In this document: in pieces, positions 1-5,415 of the stretch
How positions within the stretch are numbered: the stretch's first letter is position 1
How the letters are laid out: every line of letters starts with the position of its first letter
Assembly: GCF_016755875.1 (NCBI RefSeq)
Contig: NZ_BNED01000009.1
Coordinates: forward strand, 1 to 12,028
Direction of reading: 5' to 3'
From: Streptomyces spororaveus
Lineage (GTDB): Bacteria; Actinomycetota; Actinomycetes; Streptomycetales; Streptomycetaceae
Length of the DNA: 12,028 bases
Position numbers and translations under genes: made by a program
The notes under the pieces: generated by a model
Seen by the model: the letters and a program-made list of their open reading frames with translations, nothing else
Databases searched by the model: none
What the model was told of the DNA's origin: nothing

Positions 1-230
1 ACTTCAAGCCGCCGTGGCGCGATGAATACCGCTGCACCCGGCCTCGGAGTCGAGGGCGGGCGCAGCGCGAAGGGGGATCAGAAGGCGACGCGCTCCGTCC
101 GGCCGGAGCACGGACTGGTGACAGCCGATCCAGCGGCACGCGGTTGCGGTATTCCGCGTTCCACATTCCGCATTCCTGGCGGATTTTCGCCTTTCGGGTA
201 GGGCCGAAGAGCGTGAAATGCGTCTTGGAT
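1..230. other. window edge, no clear gene
   Basis: No convincing coding region. A plus-strand frame from base 2 reads seven codons (LQAAVAR) to a TGA at 23-25 and could be the last residues of a gene lying left of the window, but this is too short to judge. The stretch also holds a small 7-bp tandem repeat at 149-176, listed separately. Confidence 0.3.
149..176. repeat. 7-bp tandem repeat, four copies
   Basis: Four consecutive heptamers of the form NNNTTCC (GTATTCC, GCGTTCC, ACATTCC, GCATTCC) are read directly from the plus strand. The repeat lies just beyond the 3' end of the minus-strand NTF2-like gene. No function is evident. Confidence 0.6.
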
Positions 231-641
231 CTATGCCGAGGCTGTACCGAAGGGGTTGTCGACGGCATAACGCCACAGCCCGTCCGACCCGCGCCGGGCC
301 ACATCCGTGGCTGTCCCCGTCAGATGGACAGGGGCGCCGTCGGGGCCGGTGCCGGAAATGCTCCAGTCGACGATCAGCAGGGCGAGATCGCCCGCCGTGT
401 ACGTGTGCCGGACGCTTACCTCGATCGGCAGCCCGAGCGCCAGGAACTCCGCCGTGGCCGAAGCCAGCGCGGCTCCGGTCAGGGGCGTTCCGGGCCGCGG
501 GACGAAGACGGCGTCCGGCGCGTAGACCTGGGCGACCGCCGCCGGGTCACCGGTGTTGAAGGCCGCCGCGAAGACCGCCGGGTGTTGCCCGGGATCGGCG
601 GTCAGGGTGACAGTGGGCGCATGATCTCGTTCGATGCTCAT
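231..641 (-). CDS. NTF2/SnoaL-like (SgcJ/EcaC-type) small protein
   Basis: A 136-residue protein of the NTF2-like superfamily, resembling the SgcJ/EcaC (DUF4440) group of small cone-shaped alpha+beta proteins. Visible landmarks are an N-terminal helix with FAAAFNTGDPAAVAQVYAPDAVF, the usual opening of these domains, a PGTPLTG turn, an ADxxAEFLALG helix region, and C-terminal strands ending in DGLWRYAVDNPFG. The length suits a single domain. Members act as small enzymes, isomerases or ligand-binding proteins, and the substrate cannot be told here. The ATG at 641 is the only Met near the domain start. The same frame stays open to 1001, but that part runs antisense to the HxlR gene and does not look like protein. 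No good ribosome site precedes the ATG, so the mRNA may be leaderless. It is divergent from the HxlR gene, which suggests control by that regulator (inference). Confidence 0.75.
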   Translation of the reverse strand: MSIERDHAPTVTLTADPGQHPAVFAAAFNTGDPAAVAQVYAPDAVFVPRPGTPLTGAALASATAEFLALGLPIEVSVRHTYTAGDLALLIVDWSISGTGPDGAPVHLTGTATDVARRGSDGLWRYAVDNPFGTASA

Positions 642-1079
642 GGCCGCAGCCAAACCGATGCCGAAGCAGCTCACCAAACGGAAAGCCACGCGGGCGCGGG
701 CAGGGGCGGGGCCGGGGAAGCCGGGGGCTGGGACGTCGAGCTGGTCCCGGACGCCGGCGGCCGCACCCGGCGGCCGGAGCCTGACTGTCCCGTCGAGCGC
801 GCGCTCGCGGCGGTGTCCGGGCGCTGGACCACGCTGGTGCTGCGTGAGCTGATGGGCGGGCCGCTGTCGTTCGGCGAACTGGCGGCCCGGCTGCCGGAAA
901 TCAGCCCGAAGGTACTCACCGACCGGTTGCGAGCGCTGGAGGGGCGCGGCCTCGCCGCCCGGGACCGGCTGCCCGGCTTCCCGGTCCGCACCTGCTACCA
1001 CCTCACCCCGGCCGGGGCGGCCCTGCGGCCGCTCCTGGTCGAGCTGTACCGGACAGGGGTGGGGCTGGGGCCTGCGTGA
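621..1079 (+). CDS. HxlR-family transcriptional regulator
   Basis: A winged-helix regulator of the HxlR (DUF24) family. The domain runs from about residue 56 (counting from the ATG at 621) to 145. It shows the family's CPVERAL opening, SGRWTTLVLRELMGGPLSFGEL, then LPEISPKVLTDRLRALEGRGL (recognition helix) and the wing with YHLTPAGAAL. Such proteins bind DNA as dimers and often control a divergent neighbour; here that is the NTF2-like gene. The start is uncertain. The in-frame ATG at 621 gives 152 residues, but its first 50 residues are low-complexity and its 5' end overlaps the divergent gene by 21 bases. No in-frame ATG or GTG lies closer to the domain, and no good ribosome site is seen. Family identity is secure, the N-terminus is not. 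Confidence 0.8.
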   Translation: MISFDAHGRSQTDAEAAHQTESHAGAGRGGAGEAGGWDVELVPDAGGRTRRPEPDCPVERALAAVSGRWTTLVLRELMGGPLSFGELAARLPEISPKVLTDRLRALEGRGLAARDRLPGFPVRTCYHLTPAGAALRPLLVELYRTGVGLGPA

Positions 1080-1223
1080 TCGGCAGACACGTACCGTCGT
1101 CCCGGTGTCGGCGCCCTGACATGCGTTCAGAGACTTTCGGCTTGTGCCTCCGCGTGCGTCCCGCGACGAAAGTCGCGCGCCCGGTCATCCTTCGTGCGGA
1201 CGAACACCGCCGCCCCGGGGCCC

Positions 1224-1229
1224 TAGCGT
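1224..1229 (+). promoter_or_regulatory. possible -10 (TAGCGT) of a leaderless gene
   Basis: TAGCGT fits the actinobacterial TANNNT -10 pattern and ends 7 bases before the ATG at 1237. If used, transcription would begin at or next to the start codon, giving a leaderless mRNA. No ribosome site is seen before that ATG, which agrees. No clear -35 is visible. Confidence 0.35.
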
Positions 1230-1236
1230 GATCCGC

Positions 1237-1497
1237 ATGACCAGTGACACGGGGGACCGTACTGACGGGCGGACATGGCGGCGGACCGCGCTGGGGGTCG
1301 TGGCGGGAGTGCTCGCCGCCGCGGCCGTGGGTGCGGTCTATTGGTGGCAGGGCTGGAACCTGGGCCCCGGTGCGGCCTTCCTGTCCGGTAAGGCCGCGGT
1401 GAAGGCGGGCTTCTTCGTCGCCGCCGGAGGCCTCGCCACAGTGACCGTGTGGTGGCAGGGGCGCCGGGCGTCGCGGTCCAGGCCGCCCGAGAAGTAG
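1237..1497 (+). CDS. small two-helix membrane protein
   Basis: An 86-residue protein with an Arg-rich cytoplasmic N-terminus and two hydrophobic helices, about residues 17-37 and 54-74. Each helix ends in the same aromatic motif, WWQG (residues 36-39 and 72-75), which suggests an internal duplication or a shared interface belt. The C-terminus is basic (GRRASRSRPPEK). I do not recognise a family. The ATG at 1237 is preferred over the upstream frame extension from 1144, because the extension is Arg/Pro-rich and a TANNNT hexamer sits just before 1237. GC-rich third positions and a sensible membrane topology support real coding. It is followed 116 bases later by a strong hairpin terminator. Confidence 0.6.
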   Translation: MTSDTGDRTDGRTWRRTALGVVAGVLAAAAVGAVYWWQGWNLGPGAAFLSGKAAVKAGFFVAAGGLATVTVWWQGRRASRSRPPEK

Positions 1498-1612
1498 AGA
1501 CCGAGACCCACGGGCAGCCTTTGGCCGGCCGGCTCTACCGACTGACCTCGCCCGCGTTCGGCGAACTGCCTGCTCGCGCCCGCCGGCCTCGGAGCCGCGT
1601 GTGCGCGGGCGT

Positions 1613-1640
1613 GAAGGCCCCGAGAGGGCTCGGGGCCTTC
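1613..1640. terminator. strong hairpin, probable terminator
   Basis: A perfect 12-bp stem (GAAGGCCCCGAG paired with CTCGGGGCCTTC) closes a four-base loop AGGG. It lies downstream of the two-helix membrane gene. The stem is symmetric, so it could serve either strand. There is no long T tract, as is usual for streptomycete terminators. Confidence 0.75.
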
Positions 1641-1734
1641 CTGTCGGCTGCGTGCGAACGGCCGTCGGCCCGCCCGTGCGGCGTGTACGTCACGCTCCGC
1701 CCGGTGCAGCAAGGTCTGCCGCACGGAGCCGAAG

Positions 1735-1764
1735 CCGGTGTCGGTGTCGGTGCCGGTCCCGGTG
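1735..1764. repeat. hexamer repeat, five units
   Basis: Five consecutive hexamers CCGGTG, TCGGTG, TCGGTG, CCGGTC, CCGGTG in non-coding sequence. This is a minor low-complexity feature with no evident role. Confidence 0.5.
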
Positions 1765-1824
1765 CCTCAGCTCAGCACCGACCGCGTCCACGGAGCGCAC
1801 GCGGGTGCCGATCCCGGGGACGCG

Positions 1825-1841
1825 CCCGGCTGTCAGCCGGG
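1825..1841. terminator. short hairpin, possible terminator of the repeat-protein gene
   Basis: CCCGGCT and AGCCGGG form a 7-bp perfect stem with a three-base loop, about 42 bases beyond the stop of the minus-strand decapeptide-repeat gene. Position and stem fit a terminator. The short stem keeps confidence low. Confidence 0.35.
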
Positions 1842-1882
1842 GGTGTCATGTCGCTCGGCGGTACGGGGCTCAGGGACCCGTC

Positions 1883-2212
1883 TCAGTCGCCGATGCCGGA
1901 GCTGCCGATGCCCGAGTTGCCGATGCCGTGGCTGCCGAGGCCCGTGTTGGCGATGCCCGCGTTACCCAGTCCCCAGTTGGCGATGCCGGCGTTTCCGACG
2001 CCGTGGTTGAAGGCGCCGGCGTTCCCGACACCCTCGTTGAGGGCACCGGCGTTCCCGACACCGTCGTTGAAGACACCGGCGTTCCCGACGCCGTGGTTGC
2101 CGATGCCTGAGCTGCCCACGCCGTCGGCGCTGGCCGCGCTCGCGCCGACGGCGGCCAGCACTGCCGCGGTACCCAGCGCGATCGCCACACGCAGAAGAGT
2201 CGTACGCATCAT
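1883..2212 (-). CDS. secreted Gly/Asn decapeptide-repeat protein (MPTR/Pentapeptide_2-like)
   Basis: A 109-residue preprotein. Residues 1-29 form a signal peptide: MMRTTLLR, a hydrophobic Ala/Leu/Val core, and ASAASA before the Asp at 30. The mature part, residues 31-109, is almost nothing but a ten-residue repeat, eight units in perfect register. The five central units (41-90) fit GxGNAGxxNx exactly, for example GVGNAGALNE and GLGNAGIANT; the flanking units degenerate to GIGNS or GIGSS types. The pattern matches the NxGxGNxG tandem repeat (Pentapeptide_2, PF01469) of mycobacterial PPE-MPTR proteins, here without any PPE domain. Start choice: a strong AGGAGG site lies 6 bases before the ATG at 2212. 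A GTG at 2215 is too close to that site, and an ATG at 2209 is possible. The function is unknown; an extracellular or wall-surface structural role is inference. Confidence 0.75.
   Translation of the reverse strand: MMRTTLLRVAIALGTAAVLAAVGASAASADGVGSSGIGNHGVGNAGVFNDGVGNAGALNEGVGNAGAFNHGVGNAGIANWGLGNAGIANTGLGSHGIGNSGIGSSGIGD
1886..2122 (-). repeat. 30-bp coding tandem repeat (decapeptide units)
   Basis: Eight 30-bp units (the last lacks one codon) encode the decapeptides of the secreted protein. Copies in the middle (1943-2092) are close to identical at the DNA level, for instance sharing GGCGTTCCCGAC on the plus strand. This suggests growth by slippage or unequal recombination, so copy number may vary between strains. 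Confidence 0.7.
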
Positions 2213-2218
2213 CACATA

Positions 2219-2223
2219 CCTCC
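2219..2223 (-). promoter_or_regulatory. ribosome binding site deciding the repeat-protein start
   Basis: The plus strand reads CCTCC, giving GGAGG on the coding strand inside AGTAGGAGGT. The spacing is 3, 6 and 9 bases to three successive in-frame starts (GTG 2215, ATG 2212, ATG 2209); 6 bases is the best fit. Confidence 0.75.
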
Positions 2224-2423
2224 TACTTAATGGACCTTTGCACCGATATCCCTAACATGCGATCACACCGGATGTGGGGACGACATGCCGCCCGCAGCCA
2301 TCCGGCAGGGGCGCACGCCACGTATGCACCGACTCGGTCGACCGCGATGTTCAGCGGCCTGCCGGGCCTGGACGGCGGGCCGGTCGGCGGCCAGGCGCGT
2401 CGGGCGGAGGAAGACGGTCGTTC

Positions 2424-2445
2424 GGCCGCCCGGCCGATGGCGGCC
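2424..2445 (-). terminator. hairpin just after the hydrolase stop
   Basis: GGCCGCC and GGCGGCC form a 7-bp stem with an eight-base loop, 3 bases downstream of the hydrolase stop codon. It probably separates the hydrolase from the repeat-protein gene, which has its own ribosome site. Confidence 0.5.
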
Positions 2446-2448
2446 CGG

Positions 2449-3540
2449 TCAGATTCCCGCCGCCGCGGGCGCCGGGTCGGCGACCACCGGCCGCACGTGG
2501 GCCAGCAGCAGCTCCAGGAACCGGTCCGGCCGCCGGAAGGCCGCGAAATGGCTGCAGTCCTGGATCAGTTCGAAGCCCTTGACCGGCGCACGGACGGCGT
2601 CGAAGAAGCGACGGGCGAGCGCGGGCGGCGTCAGGACGTCCTTCTCTCCCTGGAAGATGAAGAACGGGATCTCGAACTCGGTACCGTCCGCCCAGTCGTC
2701 GAACCCGGACGCGCTCGCGGTGATCTGCTCCGAGAAGGTCATGCCCTTGACGAAGAGCCCCATCTCCCGCAGCGAGTGCCGCGGCGAGCACCACAGGGAC
2801 CCCATGACGACCTTCTTCATCGTTTCCAAGGTCAGCGGGTCGCTGGTGGCCAGCAGCTTGGCGTACATCGCGCGCTCGCGGGCCGTCCACCGGTGCTCGT
2901 CGCGGCCGAGCGCCTCGACGGCGGCCAGCTCCTTGCGCTTTCCGGCACCGCGCAGGCGGGTGAGCAGGGCCTGACGTACGGAGTCGTCGCGGCCGGCGTC
3001 GTGGATGTTCTGGTCGGTGCCGACGTACGCGGCGTAGCGGTCGGGGAACTCGCGGGCGAGCCGCACGCCGAAGGCGCTGCCGTAGGAGTGGCCGAGCAGG
3101 ACGACCTTGTCGGCGCGCAGGCGGGCGCGTATGTGGTCGGTGACCTCGACAGCGTCCGCGTAGATCCGGTCGAAGGTCATCTCGCCCTGCCCGTCGGCGC
3201 CGCCGTGGCCGAAGGTCTTGAGGGAGCCGCGCATGTCCCAGCGGACGATCGTGAAGTACTTCTCCCAGGTTCTGGTGCGCGGCCCGAAGATCGCGGTCGA
3301 GGCTCCGGGGCCGCCGTGCAGTTCGAGGACGACGGGGTTGGCCAGGTCCTCGCCGCGGACCGAGATCCACTGGTCGATGCCGCCGATGCGGACGAAGCCC
3401 TGCTCGTCGATGCCGTTCGGGGTGTCGATCCGCATCAGGGAGGCGTTGCGGGAGCGCCTGAAGGCCCGGTGGGCGAGCAGTCCGGTCGTGGGCGCCGCGA
3501 GGAGTGCGGCGGCGGAGGTGGCGACGATGGTGGCGATCAT
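2449..3540 (-). CDS. membrane-anchored alpha/beta hydrolase, S33 proline iminopeptidase type
   Basis: A 363-residue alpha/beta hydrolase. Residues 3-23 form an N-terminal hydrophobic segment, a signal anchor or uncleaved signal, so the enzyme likely sits at the outer face of the membrane. The fold landmarks are HGGPG at 75-79 (oxyanion-hole motif typical of prolyl aminopeptidase-like S33 enzymes), RWDMRGS at 100-106 in place of the usual DQRG, and nucleophile elbow GHSYGS with Ser152. Asp301 lies in GEKDVLTP and His331 in CSHF, so the catalytic triad is complete. The cap domain between about 180 and 280 is helical. Start choice: the ATG at 3540 has AAGGAGAG a few bases upstream, whereas the GTG 27 bases further up (3567) has no site and adds a charged tail before the anchor. 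It is divergent from a TetR regulator, which probably controls it. The substrate is unknown: aminopeptidase, esterase or epoxide hydrolase activities all occur with this architecture. Confidence 0.85.
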   Translation of the reverse strand: MIATIVATSAAALLAAPTTGLLAHRAFRRSRNASLMRIDTPNGIDEQGFVRIGGIDQWISVRGEDLANPVVLELHGGPGASTAIFGPRTRTWEKYFTIVRWDMRGSLKTFGHGGADGQGEMTFDRIYADAVEVTDHIRARLRADKVVLLGHSYGSAFGVRLAREFPDRYAAYVGTDQNIHDAGRDDSVRQALLTRLRGAGKRKELAAVEALGRDEHRWTARERAMYAKLLATSDPLTLETMKKVVMGSLWCSPRHSLREMGLFVKGMTFSEQITASASGFDDWADGTEFEIPFFIFQGEKDVLTPPALARRFFDAVRAPVKGFELIQDCSHFAAFRRPDRFLELLLAHVRPVVADPAPAAAGI

Positions 3541-3565
3541 GACTCTCCTTGGATCCGTGCAGCGC

Positions 3566-3609
3566 AACTGTATATGCCGTAAGCGGTTGGCTATACGTTA
3601 TAAACAGTT
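3566..3609. promoter_or_regulatory. candidate TetR operator (inverted repeat)
   Basis: In the AT-rich gap between the hydrolase and TetR genes, AACTGT at 3566-3571 is mirrored by ACAGTT at 3604-3609. Inside these, GTATATGCC is loosely mirrored by GGCTATAC. The arms flank or overlap the TetR promoter elements and lie upstream of the hydrolase ribosome site, as expected for a repressor controlling both genes. The repeat is imperfect, so the exact operator is uncertain. Confidence 0.45.
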
Positions 3610-3614
3610 AGGAT
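3587..3614 (+). promoter_or_regulatory. promoter of the TetR gene
   Basis: TTGGCT at 3587-3592 and TAGGAT at 3609-3614 are separated by 16 bases. Both agree well with the streptomycete housekeeping (HrdB) consensus. Transcription would start near 3621, leaving a short leader before the GAGGAG ribosome site at 3635. Confidence 0.6.
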
Positions 3615-3646
3615 GGAGTGTCAATGGGAGACGCGAGGAGACGAGC

Positions 3647-4420
3647 ATGACGGCGAAGAAGCGCGGCCAGGCGAACGGGCAGGAGCCACCCGGGCCGGCC
3701 GCGAAGCAGGGCGGCGCGAGGGCGAGTGTCGCGCTGCTCTGGGGCGAACAGGAGCCGCCGAGCCGGGGCCCGAGGCCTTCGCTCTCCGCGGCCCGGATCG
3801 CCGGGGCGGCCATCGGGATCGCCGACGGGGAGGGTCTGGACGCGGTCTCCCTGGCGCGGGTCGCCAAGGAGTTCGGTGTCACCGCGATGGCGCTCTACCG
3901 GTACGTTCCCGGCAAGGCGGAACTCCTCGACCTGATGGTCGACCTGGCCATCGGCCCCCCGGCCCCAGTCGCGGACGTCCCCGGCGGCTGGCGCCCGCAG
4001 CTGACCGAGTGGGCCAGGCGGTGCTCGGCCGTGTACAGCCGCCACCCGTGGGTCCTGGCGGCCACCGGCATGCGCCGCCAGATCATGGGACCGAACCAAC
4101 TCGGCTGGCTGGAAACGGCGTTGGCCGCGCTGATCGGCACCGGCCTGTCGGCCGCCCAGCGGCATGACACGTTCCTGCTGCTCGTGGGCCATGTCCGCAA
4201 CGTCGCCCAGCAGTACGTGGACCACGACGAGGCGGCGAGCGCGGAGTGGGCGCAGCTCACCGCCGACGTCCTGGAGCGCCACGCGGACCGCTTCCCCGCG
4301 CTCACGTCGGCGATCGCGGAGGGCGCCTTCGCGCCACAGGGCAGGGACCCGCTGGACTTCGGCCTGAACCGGATCCTCGACGGGGTGGAGGCCCTGATCA
4401 CCCGGCAAGCCGGTCCCTAG
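3647..4420 (+). CDS. TetR/AcrR-family transcriptional regulator
   Basis: A 257-residue TetR-type regulator. After a polar tail of about 40 residues, the DNA-binding domain spans roughly 45-95. The helix-turn-helix is at 67-87, with VSLARVAKEFGVTAMALYRYV, followed by PGKAELLDLMVD, the family's usual continuation. The rest is an all-helical ligand and dimer domain of the TetR_C type, with conserved-looking WRPQLTEWAR and RHPWVLAATG segments. The ATG at 3647 has GAGGAG 6 bases upstream. The frame is open well before this, but that part lies antisense to the hydrolase. The gene is divergent from the alpha/beta hydrolase and shares an AT-rich intergenic region with an inverted repeat. It therefore probably represses itself and the hydrolase until a small molecule binds. 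The ligand is unknown. Confidence 0.9.
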   Translation: MTAKKRGQANGQEPPGPAAKQGGARASVALLWGEQEPPSRGPRPSLSAARIAGAAIGIADGEGLDAVSLARVAKEFGVTAMALYRYVPGKAELLDLMVDLAIGPPAPVADVPGGWRPQLTEWARRCSAVYSRHPWVLAATGMRRQIMGPNQLGWLETALAALIGTGLSAAQRHDTFLLLVGHVRNVAQQYVDHDEAASAEWAQLTADVLERHADRFPALTSAIAEGAFAPQGRDPLDFGLNRILDGVEALITRQAGP

Positions 4421-4499
4421 CGCCGCGTCCGGCGACGTCCGTCCTGGTGACGGCCTCGCGTAGTCGCCCGTCGGCGGCTCGACGGTGGAGCAGCCTGGG

Positions 4500-4838
4500 T
4501 CAGACCCCCCAACCACCCCCCGCACCCCGCTGCGGACGGGGGCCCGTTCCCGCGGGCACCTGGCCCGTGGTGATGAGGGGGGCGGCATCGATGACGGCCT
4601 GGTGGTTGGTCGAGTACCGGCAGTTCTCGGACTGCTCCGCCAACGTGAGGTCCCGGGTCGGGACGAGGGGGGCGTCCACGATGAGCACGGTGCCCTTTGC
4701 GAACCGCTAGTGGGGTTGGAGCGCGAGCATGGGCCCGAGGTGGTCGATGATGCGGTCCGCCGCCGACGTAGACACTCCGGAGAAGGGAGCGAGCTGGCGC
4801 AGTGTCGAGTTCGCTCGCCTAGGCCGCGACCAGACAGG
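4500..4838 (-). pseudogene. decayed IS5-type DDE transposase fragment
   Basis: On the minus strand one frame reads a recognisable middle part of a streptomycete IS5-type transposase. The order is TLRQLAPFSGVS and ADRIIDHLGPMLALQP (helix-turn-helix part), an in-frame TAG stop at 4707-4709, then VLIVDAPLVPTRD (first catalytic Asp, DGTLVPT in intact relatives), AEQSENCRYSTNHQAVIDA, and loss of similarity near 4570. The remainder to 4500 is Pro/Gly-rich and unrelated. The expected N-terminus, second Asp and Glu regions are missing, and no terminal inverted repeat is visible next to it. The gene is dead. The family assignment rests on remembered conserved motifs (VETFTGL...RQLAPLFG...VDGTLVPTRDH...KNYRYSTNHQVVIDAD), not on a search. 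It abuts the 3' end of the MafI-type gene. Confidence 0.7.
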
Positions 4839-4854
4839 CCGCTGCGCGTAAGTG

Positions 4855-5109
4855 TCAGTCGATCAGCAGTTCGTCAAGGCGCTGGACGGACCTCGGGGTG
4901 TCCATCTCGTCCGCCATTGCCACCAGTCGAGCGTGGTACTGCCGGGTGATGGGCAGATCGTCCTCATAGATCCACGAGCACATCGTGTCGAACGCCAAAG
5001 CCTCCTCCCCGTGCGAGAGCAGGTGGCGAACGTCCGTGATGACAGCCTCCGCGGTGAGCGGCGACTCCTCCAGGAGCGCCACCACACGTGCTCGATACGA
5101 CAGGCTCAC
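4855..5109 (-). CDS. MafI-family-like immunity protein (orphan)
   Basis: An 84-residue acidic, all-helical protein. The pattern is a short basic N-terminus (SLSYRARVVALLEES), then VITDVRHLLSHGEEALAFDTMCSWIYEDDLPITRQYHARLVAMADEM and a C-terminal LDELL. The HGE-x-x-LAF-x-x-x-C and YEDDLPI pieces resemble small immunity proteins of the MafI family, which neutralise secreted or contact-dependent toxins of polymorphic toxin loci. The start is a GTG with GGGGGA about 7 bases upstream. The upstream frame overlaps this start by the sequence GTGA, but it holds IS debris, not a recognisable toxin. No toxin gene is present on either side, so the gene is an orphan, flanked by transposase debris at both ends. 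If it is not MafI-like, it is still a real small gene, judging by its codon use and ribosome site. Confidence 0.6.
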   Translation of the reverse strand: MSLSYRARVVALLEESPLTAEAVITDVRHLLSHGEEALAFDTMCSWIYEDDLPITRQYHARLVAMADEMDTPRSVQRLDELLID

Positions 5110-5208
5110 GAGCTGTCCCCCTGCCAGAACTCAGCGGACCGATGACATCGGACATCCTCGTCTCCAGCCAAGGAGCTGTCGACTCGCCCACCCGTAACGG
5201 GACAGCCC

Positions 5209-5415
5209 TTAAAGGTTGTTGCAGAAGGTCTGCCTCGGACAGGTTGGGGTGCCGCTTGAGTGAGCCCGGTGCCCAGGTAGACGCCGTCCGCGATCACCGT
5301 CGCGAACCGGTCCATCCGCAACCCGGTGAACGTCTCCACCCACACCGACTCAGCCCGCAACACCCCACCCATACACGCGGAATGCCCCGAGCTGAGGCTT
5401 CTGCAACAACTTTTA
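5209..5415. mobile_element. mini-IS (internally deleted IS5-type element) with TTA target duplication
   Basis: Two inverted repeats bound about 202 bp. The left copy (5212-5227) reads AAGGTTGTTGCAGAAG; the right copy (5398-5413), read on the other strand, is AAAGTTGTTGCAGAAG, with one mismatch. Outside them TA (or TTA, if one T is shared) is present at both ends: TTA at 5209-5211 and TTA at 5413-5415. A 2-3 bp TA/TNA duplication fits the IS427/IS1031 side of the IS5 family. Inside, on the minus strand, a frame from 5372 carries VWVETFTGLRMDRFA, the remembered N-terminus of the same transposase type as the decayed copy nearby. It then loses the catalytic part, so the element cannot move on its own. 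The right end sits in the stop codon of the GNAT gene. Confidence 0.75.
5240..5372 (-). pseudogene. transposase N-terminal remnant inside the mini-IS
   Basis: The frame starts at the ATG at 5372 with MGGVLRAESVWVETFTGL. It is recognisable for about 25 residues, has a weak further match in VYLGTGLT (VYYRTNLT in intact relatives), then runs into the left inverted repeat. About 80-90 percent of a normal transposase is missing. The frame continues past the element to 5106, but that part is not transposase. Confidence 0.55.

Larger units (their letters stand above)
1498..1882. other. intergenic region with hairpins and a hexamer repeat
   Basis: No gene is supported here. Open frames on both strands are GC-driven and run antisense to each other. 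The stretch holds the strong hairpin at 1613-1640, a CCGGTG/TCGGTG hexamer run (five units, 1735-1764), and a 7-bp-stem hairpin at 1825-1841 that may end the minus-strand repeat-protein gene. Confidence 0.5.

Noticed and set aside
4..276. 90-codon minus-strand frame at the left edge
   Set aside because: It overlaps the end of the NTF2-like gene and the heptamer repeat, and its composition does not look like a protein.
1943..2092. 30-bp repeats resembling a CRISPR array
   Set aside because: The units are directly adjacent with no spacers and encode a regular decapeptide, so this is a coding tandem repeat.
2230..3582. Long plus-strand open frame (450 codons) opposite the hydrolase
   Set aside because: It is the antisense shadow of a gene with a complete catalytic triad. 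Its translation is Gly/Arg/Val-rich without any domain.
4964..5191. 75-codon minus-strand frame overlapping the MafI-like gene in another frame
   Set aside because: Most of it overlaps the better-supported MafI-like gene, and the remainder shows no recognisable motif.
5171..5207. Possible end of a second IS (GGGCTGTCCCGT on the minus strand)
   Set aside because: It resembles remembered streptomycete IS ends, but no partner repeat was found in the window, so it was not annotated.
5106..5372. Possible toxin gene directly upstream of, and overlapping (GTGA), the MafI-like gene
   Set aside because: The frame is a transposase N-terminus plus IS end and about 35 unremarkable residues. No toxin domain is visible, so the overlap is probably chance.
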